A stretch of DNA of 64,000 nt from contig NZ_JAHRHK010000003.1 in NCBI RefSeq assembly GCF_021246465.1, forward strand, positions 197,254 to 261,253, in the 5' to 3' direction. This stretch comes from Nocardioides sp. R-C-SC26 (lineage in GTDB: Bacteria > Actinomycetota > Actinomycetes > Propionibacteriales > Nocardioidaceae). Below, piece by piece: positions 44,886-52,456 of this stretch. The position numbers and the translations under genes are program-made. Numbering within the stretch: position 1 is the stretch's first letter; every line of letters begins with the position of its first letter. The notes beneath the pieces were generated by a model. The model did not search any database. It had not been told where the DNA came from and saw only the letters and a program-made list of their open reading frames with translations.

Positions 44886-45836
44886 ATGCCGCTCACCTCC
44901 GTTCCGCCGCGCGCGTGGGCCTACGGCGGCCTCGGGGCGATGCTGGCCGGAGCCGGCGTCGTCGGGTACGCCGCGCACGAGGCACGCTGCTACACACTGC
45001 GGCACGTGGACCTGCCGATCCTGCCGGACGGCGCACGGCCGCTGCGGGTGCTGCATCTGAGCGACATCCATCTGGTGCCGACCCAGCAGCGCAAGCTCGA
45101 CTGGCTGCGCGGACTCGCGAGCCTCGAGCCCGACCTCGTCGTCGACACCGGCGACAACCTGGCGCACCGCGACTCCGTCCCGGCGCTGGCCGACGCGCTG
45201 GCGCCGCTGATGGACCGGCCCGGCGTCTTCGTCCACGGCTCGAACGACTACTTCGAACCGAAGATGCGCAACCCGCTGCGCTACCTGCTGCCCGACACCG
45301 GGCGTCGCTACACCGACACCCCGCACCTGCCGTGGCGTGAGCTCTCCCAGCGCTTCGTGGAGGCCGGCTGGCTGGACCTGACCAACCGCCGCGGGCAGCT
45401 CACGATCGGCGACCTGCGACTCGCCTTCGGCGGCGTCGACGACCCGCACCTGGGCTATGACCGGCTCGAAACCGTCACGGGTGCGGTCGAGGCCGGCGGT
45501 GAGGAGCCGCCCGACGTCCGGCTCGCGGTGGCGCATGCGCCGTACCTGCGCGTACTCGACGCCTACGCCCGCGACGGGTACGACGCGATCCTGGCCGGCC
45601 ACACCCACGGCGGGCAGGTCTGTCTGCCCTTCACCGGACGGGCGCTCACCACCAACTGCGACCTTGAACCGGCACGCGCGCGCGGCCTGCATCGCCATCC
45701 CGCCGATACGAGACCGGGTGACCCCGGCTCGTCGTGGCTGCACATCTCGGCCGGCATCGGGTCCAACCCGTTCGTGCGGCTCCGGCTGGCCTGCCGCCCC
45801 GAGGCGACGCTGCTGCGGCTGGTCTCGCGCGGCTGA
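44886..45836 (+). CDS. metallophosphoesterase (Rv3683-like)
   Basis: 316 residues of the calcineurin-like family: an N-terminal membrane anchor (AYGGLGAMLAGAGVVGYAA), then LHLSDIHLVP, VDTGDNLAH, HGSNDY, VAHAPYL and GHTHGGQVCLP, the five metal-binding blocks. The equivalent mycobacterial gene lies next to the ponA2 module, as here. ATG 44886 follows CAGCCT by 6 nt. Confidence 0.9.
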   Translation: MPLTSVPPRAWAYGGLGAMLAGAGVVGYAAHEARCYTLRHVDLPILPDGARPLRVLHLSDIHLVPTQQRKLDWLRGLASLEPDLVVDTGDNLAHRDSVPALADALAPLMDRPGVFVHGSNDYFEPKMRNPLRYLLPDTGRRYTDTPHLPWRELSQRFVEAGWLDLTNRRGQLTIGDLRLAFGGVDDPHLGYDRLETVTGAVEAGGEEPPDVRLAVAHAPYLRVLDAYARDGYDAILAGHTHGGQVCLPFTGRALTTNCDLEPARARGLHRHPADTRPGDPGSSWLHISAGIGSNPFVRLRLACRPEATLLRLVSRG

Positions 45837-45879
45837 CTCCGAGGCGCCGCCCGATTGGGGTGCACCCCGTCCGCTCCGG

Positions 45880-45885
45880 TATGCT
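45880..45885 (+). promoter_or_regulatory. predicted -10 of tRNA-Pro
   Basis: TATGCT, about 38 bp before the tRNA, with TTGGGG 19 bp further upstream as a poor -35. Confidence 0.5.
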
Positions 45886-45922
45886 CCCGTGCTTGTGAGT
45901 CCGGCTCTGCCGGCTCATGGAT

Positions 45923-45996
45923 CGGGCTGTGGCGCAGCTTGGTAGCGCGCCTCGTTCGGGACGAGGAGGCCGCAGGTTCAAATCCTGTCAGCCCGA
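45923..45996 (+). tRNA. tRNA-Pro (anticodon CGG)
   Basis: A 74-nt cloverleaf. The acceptor stem CGGGCTG pairs with CAGCCCG, followed by discriminator A. The D arm is GCGC-AGCTTGGTA-GCGC, the anticodon stem CTCGT/ACGAG with loop TTCGGGA (anticodon CGG), and the T arm GCAGG-TTCAAAT-CCTGT. CCA is not encoded. Its 3' part from 45952 onward is the left attachment site of the integrated element. Confidence 0.93.
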
Positions 45997-46002
45997 CCGA
46001 TC
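45952..46002 (+). repeat. attL, 51-bp direct repeat within tRNA-Pro
   Basis: Identical over 51 bp to 58465-58515, from TCGTTCGGGACGAGGAGG to CCCGACCGATC; it covers the anticodon loop to just past the tRNA end. The flanking bases differ on both sides, which fixes the limits. Integration restores a full tRNA gene. Confidence 0.95.
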
Positions 46003-46010
46003 TGGAATTG

Positions 46011-46047
46011 GCCCCTGACCTGCGAAGACGTGGGTCAGGGGCTTTTT
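46011..46047 (+). terminator. intrinsic terminator after tRNA-Pro
   Basis: GCCCCTGACC (46011-46020) pairs with GGTCAGGGGC (46033-46042), followed by TTTTT. It lies just inside the element and would terminate the tRNA transcript, replacing the chromosomal hairpin now at 58531. Confidence 0.85.
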
Positions 46048-46105
46048 CGCGCCCTACCTCCCTCCTATTGCTGCTCACCCCTAAGTCACCCCCGGGGAAG
46101 CTTGG

Positions 46106-46399
46106 TCAAAGTTGCCAGCGCGAGGGGACTGCGTCAGGCCGCACAGCCACCGCACGGGTTGCCCCACTCAGCTCGCGTCCTTGGGTGAGTCCCTCGTGGG
46201 CCGGCGTATGCGCGGAGTATGAGCCGCGGACACGTGCACCCGTCGCGTTCAGAGTGCTGGAGGACGCGGCACTGACGCTCGTCACAGCCGCAGCTGCTCC
46301 CCCGCCACTTCGAAGTCCCGAACTAACGCCTTGCACAGTCCGCACTGATGAGCCGGCGGCGTTGAGTTTCTCGACGATGTCGGCCGACAGGGAGGTCAT
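46106..46399 (-). CDS. small hypothetical protein coupled to integrase (97 aa)
   Basis: MTSLSADIVEKLNAAGSSV followed by a Ser/Ala/Gly-rich sequence ending VRPDAVPSRWQL. The ATG overlaps the integrase stop (ATGA) and GAGGAG precedes it in the integrase 3' end, which supports translation. The composition is low in complexity and no family is recognised; it could be spurious. Confidence 0.4.
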   Translation of the reverse strand: MTSLSADIVEKLNAAGSSVRTVQGVSSGLRSGGGAAAAVTSVSAASSSTLNATGARVRGSYSAHTPAHEGLTQGRELSGATRAVAVRPDAVPSRWQL

Positions 46400-47514
46400 C
46401 CCGTCTCCTCATCATCGGCCTTTGCGCCACTGCCTCGGGTGCCATTCAGAAGTTCGAGGGCTGCCCGATCTGCGTAGTCACCGAGATGGTGCAGGTAACG
46501 ACTGGTCATCGCGATGGTGCTGTGACCCAGCCAGGCCTGAACGGTTCCCAGAGGAACGCCACTCATGAGCCACAAGCAAGCGGCCGTGTGCCGCAGGTCG
46601 TGCAGAGTGCGACCCCGTCCTACCTTGGTCCAACTCGTTTGACGCACCAGCATCGAACGGTGCAGCTGCCCGCCGCCGGGACGCGTGAACAGAAGGGAAT
46701 CGGGCGCCTTTCCCGCCGCGAAGCGCCGGACCGCAGGAAGCACAGCGTTAGACAGCGGAACCCTTCGACCGAGCCCCGACTTCGTTGCCTTGGCTGTGGG
46801 CACGCCCTCAGGCTGGTTCCGACCCACCCAAAGCATCGGCATCGGGACCTCAGTGAAGTCCTGAACACGCAAGGCCCGACACTCCCCCCACCTGATCCCA
46901 GTGCGTGCCAAGACCACGATGAGGTCCGCATAGCCGGGACTGCGACGAGCCACCTCGGCGACGACCTCGTCAAGCTCGGGCTCCGGCAGGGGCCGCATCT
47001 GTTCGGTTGGCCGCCGATCCTTGGGGGGCGCCGCCCCCTTTACCGGGTTAGCGGCGGCGTACCCCTGCTCAACGCACCAGGCGAAGAATGAGGAGAGCGA
47101 TTCTCGGTGACGCTTGACTGAAGTCGGCGCCAACCCCCTCGCCAGCAGAGAATCCTGCCAACGCTTGACGTGACCAGACGTGACGTCGCCTACGTTCAGC
47201 TTGCGCAGCCAGATCGGCAATAACGGCTGCGTGCCAGACTTTCCGGTGAGCTGCCCTTGAGTCGGCAGGAGAAAGCGGTCGTTGGCGAGAGTGGTCGGAC
47301 TGACCCGCCCAACTCTGTCCTCGAGGTAAGAGATAAGTACAACCTCAACTGGCTTCTTGCCCCGGGCCGGATTGAAGCCCGATTCGCGATGCTTACCCCT
47401 GGCCTCGTACTCCCACGCTGCAGCCTCGCGCTTGGTGTCGAAACGCTTGGTCTGGACGACGAGACCATTGATCTTGAGACGAGCTTCCCACTTATTTCCG
47501 CGACGAACAGGCAC
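46396..47514 (-). CDS. int: tyrosine recombinase/integrase
   Basis: 372 residues. It has an arm-binding N-terminus (VPVRRGNKWEARLKINGLVVQTKRFDTKREAAAWE), a SAM-like core-binding domain (LNVGDVTSGHVKRWQDSLLARGLAPTSVKRH) and a catalytic domain with Arg in RTGIRWGECRAL, HDLRHTAA, WLGHSTIAMT and Tyr in SRYLHH. It integrates the element into tRNA-Pro. GTG 47514 is chosen because GAGGA lies 6 nt upstream and it falls 19 bp after the excisionase stop; the longer frame back to 47766 overlaps excisionase. Confidence 0.93.
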   Translation of the reverse strand: MPVRRGNKWEARLKINGLVVQTKRFDTKREAAAWEYEARGKHRESGFNPARGKKPVEVVLISYLEDRVGRVSPTTLANDRFLLPTQGQLTGKSGTQPLLPIWLRKLNVGDVTSGHVKRWQDSLLARGLAPTSVKRHRESLSSFFAWCVEQGYAAANPVKGAAPPKDRRPTEQMRPLPEPELDEVVAEVARRSPGYADLIVVLARTGIRWGECRALRVQDFTEVPMPMLWVGRNQPEGVPTAKATKSGLGRRVPLSNAVLPAVRRFAAGKAPDSLLFTRPGGGQLHRSMLVRQTSWTKVGRGRTLHDLRHTAACLWLMSGVPLGTVQAWLGHSTIAMTSRYLHHLGDYADRAALELLNGTRGSGAKADDEETG

Positions 47515-47533
47515 GTCATTCCTCAATTCTGAT

Positions 47534-47770
47534 TCAGCTAGCTCGCGAACGGAGCCAGCGCTGTACATCCGAAGTTCGGTATCTGGGTAGGTCCTCCGAG
47601 AGCCAGAGCACCTCGGGCCCGTGGCCTGACTTGCGCCAGCGAACAAGCGTCGACTTCGACACGGAGAGCCAGTTGGCGACTTGAGCGGATCGCAACAGCG
47701 GATCGCACTCGTCGTCACCAGCGACGCGCCCGCGAATCGATTGGCGCGGCGGGTGCTCCAGGTCATCCAC
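47534..47770 (-). CDS. xis: excisionase / MerR-like HTH protein
   Basis: 78 residues ending in DPLLRSAQVANWLSVSKSTLVRWRKSGHGPEVLWLSEDLPRYRTSDVQRWLRSRAS, the HTH_17 excisionase pattern (helix-turn-helix, then L-x-x-x-RYRxxDVxxW). It lies directly before the integrase, as in pSAM2-type elements. GTG 47770 overlaps the end of the FtsK-like gene by 8 nt; the N-terminal limit is less certain. Confidence 0.8.
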   Translation of the reverse strand: MDDLEHPPRQSIRGRVAGDDECDPLLRSAQVANWLSVSKSTLVRWRKSGHGPEVLWLSEDLPRYRTSDVQRWLRSRAS

Positions 47771-48572
47771 GCGACGGCTCTCCACCCCGCAAGACGCGAT
47801 CGAAGTATTCGGCGTACCCGGTGACCGGCCCCCGCAGAACTCGGGCGGCTTGACCTGGAACTTCCAGATACCCCACCCCCGGCGCAAATTGCATGATCGC
47901 TTCGCAGCGACCCGGATCGGCGGACGGATGAAGCATTCGGACGGAGTCCGGGTTGTCGACCCGCATACTCAGACGTACGCCGAAGTTCGAGCGGCTAGCA
48001 CCGCCGACAATCGAGGCCTCCGCCCGCTGGGTGAACATGAGGACCCGGATCGCGGACTTGGCGGACTGAGCAACTAGCTGGCGGACCAACCGCCTGATGT
48101 GTGGCTCCAATCGATCACCGGGCCGCCTACCCAGCGACGAGTCCTCGTCTTCAGCGGCCTCCAGCAGTCCGGCGTATTCCTCCAGAACCACAAGAATGAG
48201 TGGCTGCGCCGGGCTCAGTGATGTCACCTTGTCGATCCGCGACGTAAGCATCCACCGAGTGCGCTTGTCTGACTCGCCCTTCGCCCACCGCAGCACTTCA
48301 ACCGCCTGCGACACCTCCCCCACGCCGAGCGCGATGAGGGATTCACCGCGCTCGGCGTGGGGGGCCAGCAACAGACTCGACGGGTCACAACCGATCACTC
48401 GAACCCGCGGGTCGCCGGCGAGACGGCCCAGCACGTTGTAAGCCATCTGAGACTTCCCGCTGCGCGTTCCGCCTTGGATCGCCCAGTGAGCAGCGACCCC
48501 GAGAAGGTCCACGCGGACCGGGCGACCATCGCTGGCAGTCCCCAAATCCGCGAGCACGGTCGTCGTCACCAT
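47763..48572 (-). CDS. FtsK/SpoIIIE-type DNA translocase (conjugal transfer)
   Basis: 269 residues: Walker A GGTRSGKSQMAYNVLG (from residue 34), Walker B LILVVLEEY, and the later FTQRAEASIVGGASRSNFGVRLSMRV resembling FtsK motor sensor regions. In AICEs one such hexameric ATPase moves double-stranded DNA between mycelial cells. It lacks the long N-terminal membrane region of some TraB proteins; the upstream membrane protein may supply it. It overlaps both neighbours. Confidence 0.85.
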   Translation of the reverse strand: MVTTTVLADLGTASDGRPVRVDLLGVAAHWAIQGGTRSGKSQMAYNVLGRLAGDPRVRVIGCDPSSLLLAPHAERGESLIALGVGEVSQAVEVLRWAKGESDKRTRWMLTSRIDKVTSLSPAQPLILVVLEEYAGLLEAAEDEDSSLGRRPGDRLEPHIRRLVRQLVAQSAKSAIRVLMFTQRAEASIVGGASRSNFGVRLSMRVDNPDSVRMLHPSADPGRCEAIMQFAPGVGYLEVPGQAARVLRGPVTGYAEYFDRVLRGGEPSRG

Positions 48573-49099
48573 GACTGTGGTTGATCGACCTGGAACGCGG
48601 ACCGCCGGATCACGTCGATGACAACGCAGCGCTTGCCCTGACTAACGTCGACATCAACGCCGCCGAAGACGGCCATCAACTCGGATCGACTCGCAGCGAA
48701 CTGGCCGTAGGCGTGCCCACCAGTTGTCGAGAACCGGATCGAAGTCACGTTTCGGCGCCACCTCACTGACAGCACGCGGGGGGTTTCACCGACACTGTTA
48801 GTCAGGCCGATGCGGCGGAGCTTCGAGGTCAGCGAGTACCGAACGACGACGGCTCGCAGCCACCACCACTGCCAGCGAATCGAAAGCAGAAGGATCGCTC
48901 CCAGGAGGAGGATCGCCGCGACACATGCCTGCCGGGGCAACATCAGCCAGGCGGCCACCCCAGCCCCGCAAATCACCAGGCCGGGCAGAAGAGCCAGGAG
49001 CACGTAAAGCAGCAGCTCCAGGAACAAGTCTCCGAGCGTGGCCCGGCCGGGCAGCTCGCGAGAGCCACCCGACCGGCCGTAGGACGTTTGCGTGTTCAC
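48566..49099 (-). CDS. element-borne small membrane protein
   Basis: 177 residues with two long hydrophobic segments (LELLLYVLLALLPGLVICG-AGVAAW and ACVAAILLLGAILLLSIRWQ) and a soluble tail (SVRWRRNVTSIRFSTTGGHAYGQFAA ... RSAFQVDQPQSW). By position beside the translocase it may serve as its membrane partner or a spread protein; that is inference. GTG 49099 overlaps the preceding stop by 4 nt (GTGA). Confidence 0.72.
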   Translation of the reverse strand: MNTQTSYGRSGGSRELPGRATLGDLFLELLLYVLLALLPGLVICGAGVAAWLMLPRQACVAAILLLGAILLLSIRWQWWWLRAVVVRYSLTSKLRRIGLTNSVGETPRVLSVRWRRNVTSIRFSTTGGHAYGQFAASRSELMAVFGGVDVDVSQGKRCVVIDVIRRSAFQVDQPQSW

Positions 49100-49446
49100 G
49101 CCGCCGACGCCCGCTTCTCGGCAACCAGGGTCGGGATCGTGAGGGTCACACGAATCTCGAACTGAGAATCCGGCGTGGCCTTGACGATCCCGCCCTGCCC
49201 GACGAGACGCGTCCCCATCGGCTGCCCCGTGACGACCTCCGGCGTACACGTCAGGACCGAGCAGGCGCCAACGGCATGCCCGTCAACCTCGATCGCAGCC
49301 TCGAACCGCCAGAGCGGCCGTCCGTCCACCGAGACCCGCGGCTTGTCGGTGCGCACACCGTCCACGTACTCGAACACCTCCCGGGGGTCGCCCCCCAGGA
49401 GCATGACGACGAGGTTCCTCGCCGCCACCTCCAAAATCTTAGGCAT
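49096..49446 (-). CDS. hypothetical protein, first gene of the transfer/integration operon
   Basis: 116 residues: MPKILEVAARNLVVMLLGG then DPREVFEYVDGVRTDKPRVSVDGRPLWRFEAAIEVDG and a strand-rich C-terminal half (GACSVLTCTPEVVTG; SQFEIRVTLTIPTLVAEK). No family is recognised. It has the strongest ribosome site in the region (AAGGAGG, 5-6 nt before ATG 49446) and leads an operon of overlapping genes down to integrase, under the operator at 49482-49548. Confidence 0.72.
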   Translation of the reverse strand: MPKILEVAARNLVVMLLGGDPREVFEYVDGVRTDKPRVSVDGRPLWRFEAAIEVDGHAVGACSVLTCTPEVVTGQPMGTRLVGQGGIVKATPDSQFEIRVTLTIPTLVAEKRASAA

Positions 49447-49481
49447 GGTGCCTCCTTGATACCCGTCAGACGACGGCAGCC

Positions 49482-49563
49482 CTACTATTTATAGGTGCTA
49501 ACAACAGTGTGCCACGACCCCCCGGCGGGTGTCTACTATTTTTAGTAGGCAATGACTTAGGGT
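49482..49563. promoter_or_regulatory. divergent promoter/operator of the element
   Basis: A perfect 16-bp palindrome CTACTA-TTTT-TAGTAG (49533-49548) and a half-diverged copy CTACTATTTATAGG (49482-49495), 51 bp apart. The second overlaps a TATAAATAG sequence reading into the minus-strand operon. The first lies just upstream of TAGGGT (49558-49563), the -10 of the plus-strand gene at 49570. This AT-rich stretch stands out from the surroundings and probably binds an element-encoded repressor. Confidence 0.65.
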
Positions 49564-49569
49564 GCCTTC

Positions 49570-50010
49570 ATGCCCCGCATCCCGTTCAACCTCGAGCCAC
49601 TGCGCCGCTTGCTCTCAGAGCCTCCGACGTACCTGGAGGCAGGCGCTCAGATACGCGCGGGCGCCGCTGTCTTCTGGCGGGACTACGTCACCCGGCGGTT
49701 CGCAGATCTCAACGAGGACCTGCGGCTTGGGCCGCTATCAGGAGTCGTTGCGGGTCGGATGGCCCGCGAGTCCGTTGATGCCTACCTGCAGATCGAAATG
49801 GCCAACGCACTGAGCATTGGGGTGCCTCAGCACGCACTGACCGAAGCCATGGGGCTCAGCAGTGCCGGCAACTTTCACCGCCAGTTTCCGGACGTCGCAC
49901 GCATCGCGAAGGAGATGCGTGAACTTGAGAACAGCGGTCGAGAGGCGACCTTCGAGATCAACGGAGTCGCCTTCCGTTGGTACTTCCCAGACTGGACTGA
50001 GCCGGAGTGA
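49570..50010 (+). CDS. putative element regulator (146 aa)
   Basis: No family is recognised. MANALSIGVPQHALTEAMGLSSAGNFHRQFP in the middle has the spacing of a helix-turn-helix, so it may bind the operator just upstream; that is inference. The C-terminus (EATFEINGVAFRWYFPDW) is strand-like. ATG 49570 follows TAGGGT by 6 nt: predicted leaderless. It is transcribed divergently from the transfer operon, the usual place for a KorSA-type repressor. Confidence 0.65.
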   Translation: MPRIPFNLEPLRRLLSEPPTYLEAGAQIRAGAAVFWRDYVTRRFADLNEDLRLGPLSGVVAGRMARESVDAYLQIEMANALSIGVPQHALTEAMGLSSAGNFHRQFPDVARIAKEMRELENSGREATFEINGVAFRWYFPDWTEPE

Positions 50011-50088
50011 ATCTCGAGCTTGGGTGAGGTAGTCGCACTCGGCCCAGATCCGGCCACGCGAGATTCATCAGTGCGCCATCATGACGGT

Positions 50089-50535
50089 GTGAGCCAGTTC
50101 CCCACCGATGTCGTGTATGGCATCTACGCCAACGACCTGCTGACATTCCTTCCCGCCGACTATGCCCGAGGAGCCTCCGACGAGGTGCAACGCTGGCGCA
50201 AAGTCACCACCTGGGGCGACGCCCTCCAGCTGGCCTCGGATGTCCGGTGGGTCGGTCCGCCCTTCGAGCCGGGGGAAGCAGCGGCCGAATACGAGGCGGA
50301 TGAACCGTTCGACATCAACGACTTCGAGTTGTGGCCCGTCCCCGCCGCCACCGTTGCACTCGAATTGGCAGGCGATGATTGGCCAATCGGTCAGGAGCGA
50401 AGCACCTTCATGGCCGACTCCTACCTAGAGATGACCCCAGCCGATGAGCCTGCACTGGTCACTCTCTTTGCACAGCGTGGTGTCAGTGCGGTACGGGATG
50501 ATGCACTCATCGCGAGGGCCAGCGGACATCAGTGA
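50089..50535 (+). CDS. acidic hypothetical protein (148 aa)
   Basis: VSQFPTDVVYGIYANDLLTF then ADYARGASDEVQRWRKVTTWGDALQLASDVRW, a very acidic middle (AEYEADEPFDINDFELWP) and a C-terminal TFMADSYLEMTPADEPALVTLFAQ. No family is known to me. GTG 50089 is preferred, with CATCAT 6 nt upstream; an alternative at 50020 would add 23 residues of poor composition. Function unknown; the negative charge is reminiscent of DNA-mimic proteins but proves nothing. Confidence 0.55.
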   Translation: MSQFPTDVVYGIYANDLLTFLPADYARGASDEVQRWRKVTTWGDALQLASDVRWVGPPFEPGEAAAEYEADEPFDINDFELWPVPAATVALELAGDDWPIGQERSTFMADSYLEMTPADEPALVTLFAQRGVSAVRDDALIARASGHQ

Positions 50536-50568
50536 ACGCCGCGCATGGCGGCTTACCACGAAGGGACG

Positions 50569-50985
50569 TCAGAAGAGGCGGGAATCTTCACGACCGGCAG
50601 AGACGTTCGGAAGGTTGACAGACGATTCCCGAGGAACTGTGAGGGTCCCGTCCGTCCACTCCACAGCCCAGGCGTCACGGCTGGTGAAGTGGAAGGCGCG
50701 AACGCTCCGGAGACAACGCAGAGGGGCACCACGCCCGGAACGCGGATCGATAATTTCGGCCGCGCGGCAGATCTCCAGCAGGTCGTTCCACTCCCAGCCG
50801 GGGAAGTGGTCCAGCAAATGCTGGCGCAGGTACCCCCTTTGCCAGGGGATCCAGTGCGCATGCGCCAGGAGCGCTTGCATCTCACTGAAACTTCTGTGTT
50901 CGGCAAAGCCGTCTACGGGGGTGGCCACGTGACTCAGCCTGTCAGGCTGCACCGACAATGAAGGGTCTGTTGAACCTTCCTTCAC
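50569..50985 (-). CDS. hypothetical protein (up to 138 aa)
   Basis: A minus-strand frame whose composition looks like a folded protein (MQALLAHAHWIPWQRGYLRQ, HLLDHFPGWEWNDLLEICRAAEII, AWAVEWTDGTLTVP). Start uncertain: GTG 50985 lacks a ribosome site, and an ATG at MQALL would shorten it. It overlaps nothing else credible and converges on 50089-50535. Confidence 0.45.
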   Translation of the reverse strand: MKEGSTDPSLSVQPDRLSHVATPVDGFAEHRSFSEMQALLAHAHWIPWQRGYLRQHLLDHFPGWEWNDLLEICRAAEIIDPRSGRGAPLRCLRSVRAFHFTSRDAWAVEWTDGTLTVPRESSVNLPNVSAGREDSRLF

Positions 50986-51204
50986 GGAAGAGCCCTGCCG
51001 ACAAGCCCTGCCAGAACCTGCGGCACAGGTCGCCTACAACCTCACCTCGCACGGCGCCCTGGGGTCTCGACCCTGTGCTGCCGTTCCAATCTGGGTGGTT
51101 GCTGGGCCGGGTACAAGACCTGGCCAACAGGCAGCAAGCGGTACTGCGAACCGCGTCAGTTCCTAGCGGATGCCGCGCCGCTGACCCGGACCGTCGGCGG
51201 AGTT

Positions 51205-51214
51205 ATCTAGTCTT
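51205..51214 (+). promoter_or_regulatory. candidate -10 for the methyltransferase operon
   Basis: TATCTAGTCT, about 50 bp before the first methyltransferase, the most promoter-like sequence in the 277-bp gap 50986-51262. Confidence 0.4.
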
Positions 51215-51262
51215 GGCCTGGTCGCGCACAACGATGGCGCGGCTGACGAGCGGTGGGAGAGT

Positions 51263-52456
51263 GTGACGTCGTTGCTGACCCAAGGACCCCCTGACGCTTC
51301 GGGCGCTGCCGAGACCGCGGTCGATCCAGTCCAGGAGGCCTTCGCTGGCGCTGACTGGGGTCTCGCCGAGAGTGCGCGATCTCAGGAGTTTCACCCGTAC
51401 CCGGCGAGGTACATTCCCGCACTGCCGCGCCAGGTTCTGCAACTGACGCAGCCACGCGGAGGACTCGTCTTGGACCCGTTCTGTGGGTCCGGAACCACAC
51501 TGGCAGAAGCTCGTGCCTACGGCCTGTCGAGTGTCGGCGTAGACATCAACCCCGTGGCCTGTCTGATCAGCCGGGTGCGCACTTCGACCTGGCAGCCGGG
51601 GGACGAGGAGCAGCTGACCGAGCACCGCCGCGCACTTGTTGACAGTGCGCTGAGATCAAGCGACGTGGCTCCAGAGTTCGCCCGCATCCCACGGCTGGAC
51701 CATTGGTTCAACGACTACGCACAGGTCGCGCTCTCTGGCGCGGTGAGCTATGCCAAGTCTCTTCCGAAGGGTGACCCCTGGAGTGACAGGCTCTCCGCCG
51801 CGATCTCTGCCGCAACCGTGCGGATCTCCCGCCAGGACTCTGACACGCGATACGCGGCCGTGGAGAAGCCCGGCGACCAGACAACCGTCGCTCAGTCGCT
51901 GCACCGTTCGCTAGATCGCGTCGCCAACTGGCTGCGTGGCGCAAGTCCGCGCTATGAGGAATCTACGCGAGCAGAGGTAATTCATGGCGACGCTCGAGAC
52001 CTCTCCGCCATCTCAGATGGTTCCGTAGCCTTGGCGTGCTTCTCACCGCCGTACCCGAACGCCTACGAATATTGGCTGTACCACAAATACCGGATGTACT
52101 GGCTTGGGTTTGACGCCGTCGCTGTGCGTCGAGACGAGATCGGCGCCCGACCCCACTACTCACGCCCTAATGGCTTGACCGAAAATGACTTCGCCGAACA
52201 GATGTCTCAAGTCTTCTCTTCCATGAAGCGAGTCTTACATGATGGCGCCTACAGCGTGGTCGTCGTGGGAGACAGCGTCATCGGCGGACGCGAGATAGAC
52301 AATGGGGCGCTGCTTACCCATGTCGCCAAGAGCTGCGGATACTCGGCCGAGTACGCAGGTGAGCGCGCAATACACGTCGGAAAGAGCTCCTTCAATCGCG
52401 CTCACAGTCGCGGCCGAAGAACCGAGCATATTCTCGTTTTCAGGAACGCTAGATGA
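51263..52456 (+). CDS. DNA methyltransferase 1 of a putative type IIS R-M system
   Basis: 397 residues. HPYPARYIPALPRQVLQ precedes the SAM-binding motif I LDPFCGSGTT (70-79), followed by VGVDINPVA. The catalytic motif IV is SPPY (261-264) in CFSPPYPNAYEYW; SPPY is typical of cytosine-N4 methylases. The roughly 180 residues between motifs I and IV can hold a target-recognition region. GTG 51263 has GGGAGAG just upstream. It overlaps the second methylase by 4 nt. Two methylases for one system suggest an asymmetric site. Confidence 0.88.
   Translation: MTSLLTQGPPDASGAAETAVDPVQEAFAGADWGLAESARSQEFHPYPARYIPALPRQVLQLTQPRGGLVLDPFCGSGTTLAEARAYGLSSVGVDINPVACLISRVRTSTWQPGDEEQLTEHRRALVDSALRSSDVAPEFARIPRLDHWFNDYAQVALSGAVSYAKSLPKGDPWSDRLSAAISAATVRISRQDSDTRYAAVEKPGDQTTVAQSLHRSLDRVANWLRGASPRYEESTRAEVIHGDARDLSAISDGSVALACFSPPYPNAYEYWLYHKYRMYWLGFDAVAVRRDEIGARPHYSRPNGLTENDFAEQMSQVFSSMKRVLHDGAYSVVVVGDSVIGGREIDNGALLTHVAKSCGYSAEYAGERAIHVGKSSFNRAHSRGRRTEHILVFRNAR

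Noticed and set aside
47515..47766. Longer integrase starting at 47766
   Set aside because: The extension overlaps the excisionase gene in another frame; GTG 47514 has a ribosome site and gives the normal integrase N-terminus.
47534..51262. A toxin-antitoxin pair among the small element genes
   Set aside because: None of the small ORFs shows a recognisable toxin or antitoxin motif, and no bicistronic pair of suitable size is present apart from the overlapping backbone genes.
50958..51266. 102-codon plus-strand ORF before methylase 1
   Set aside because: It overlaps the methylase start, has Arg/Ser/Pro-rich composition and no ribosome site.
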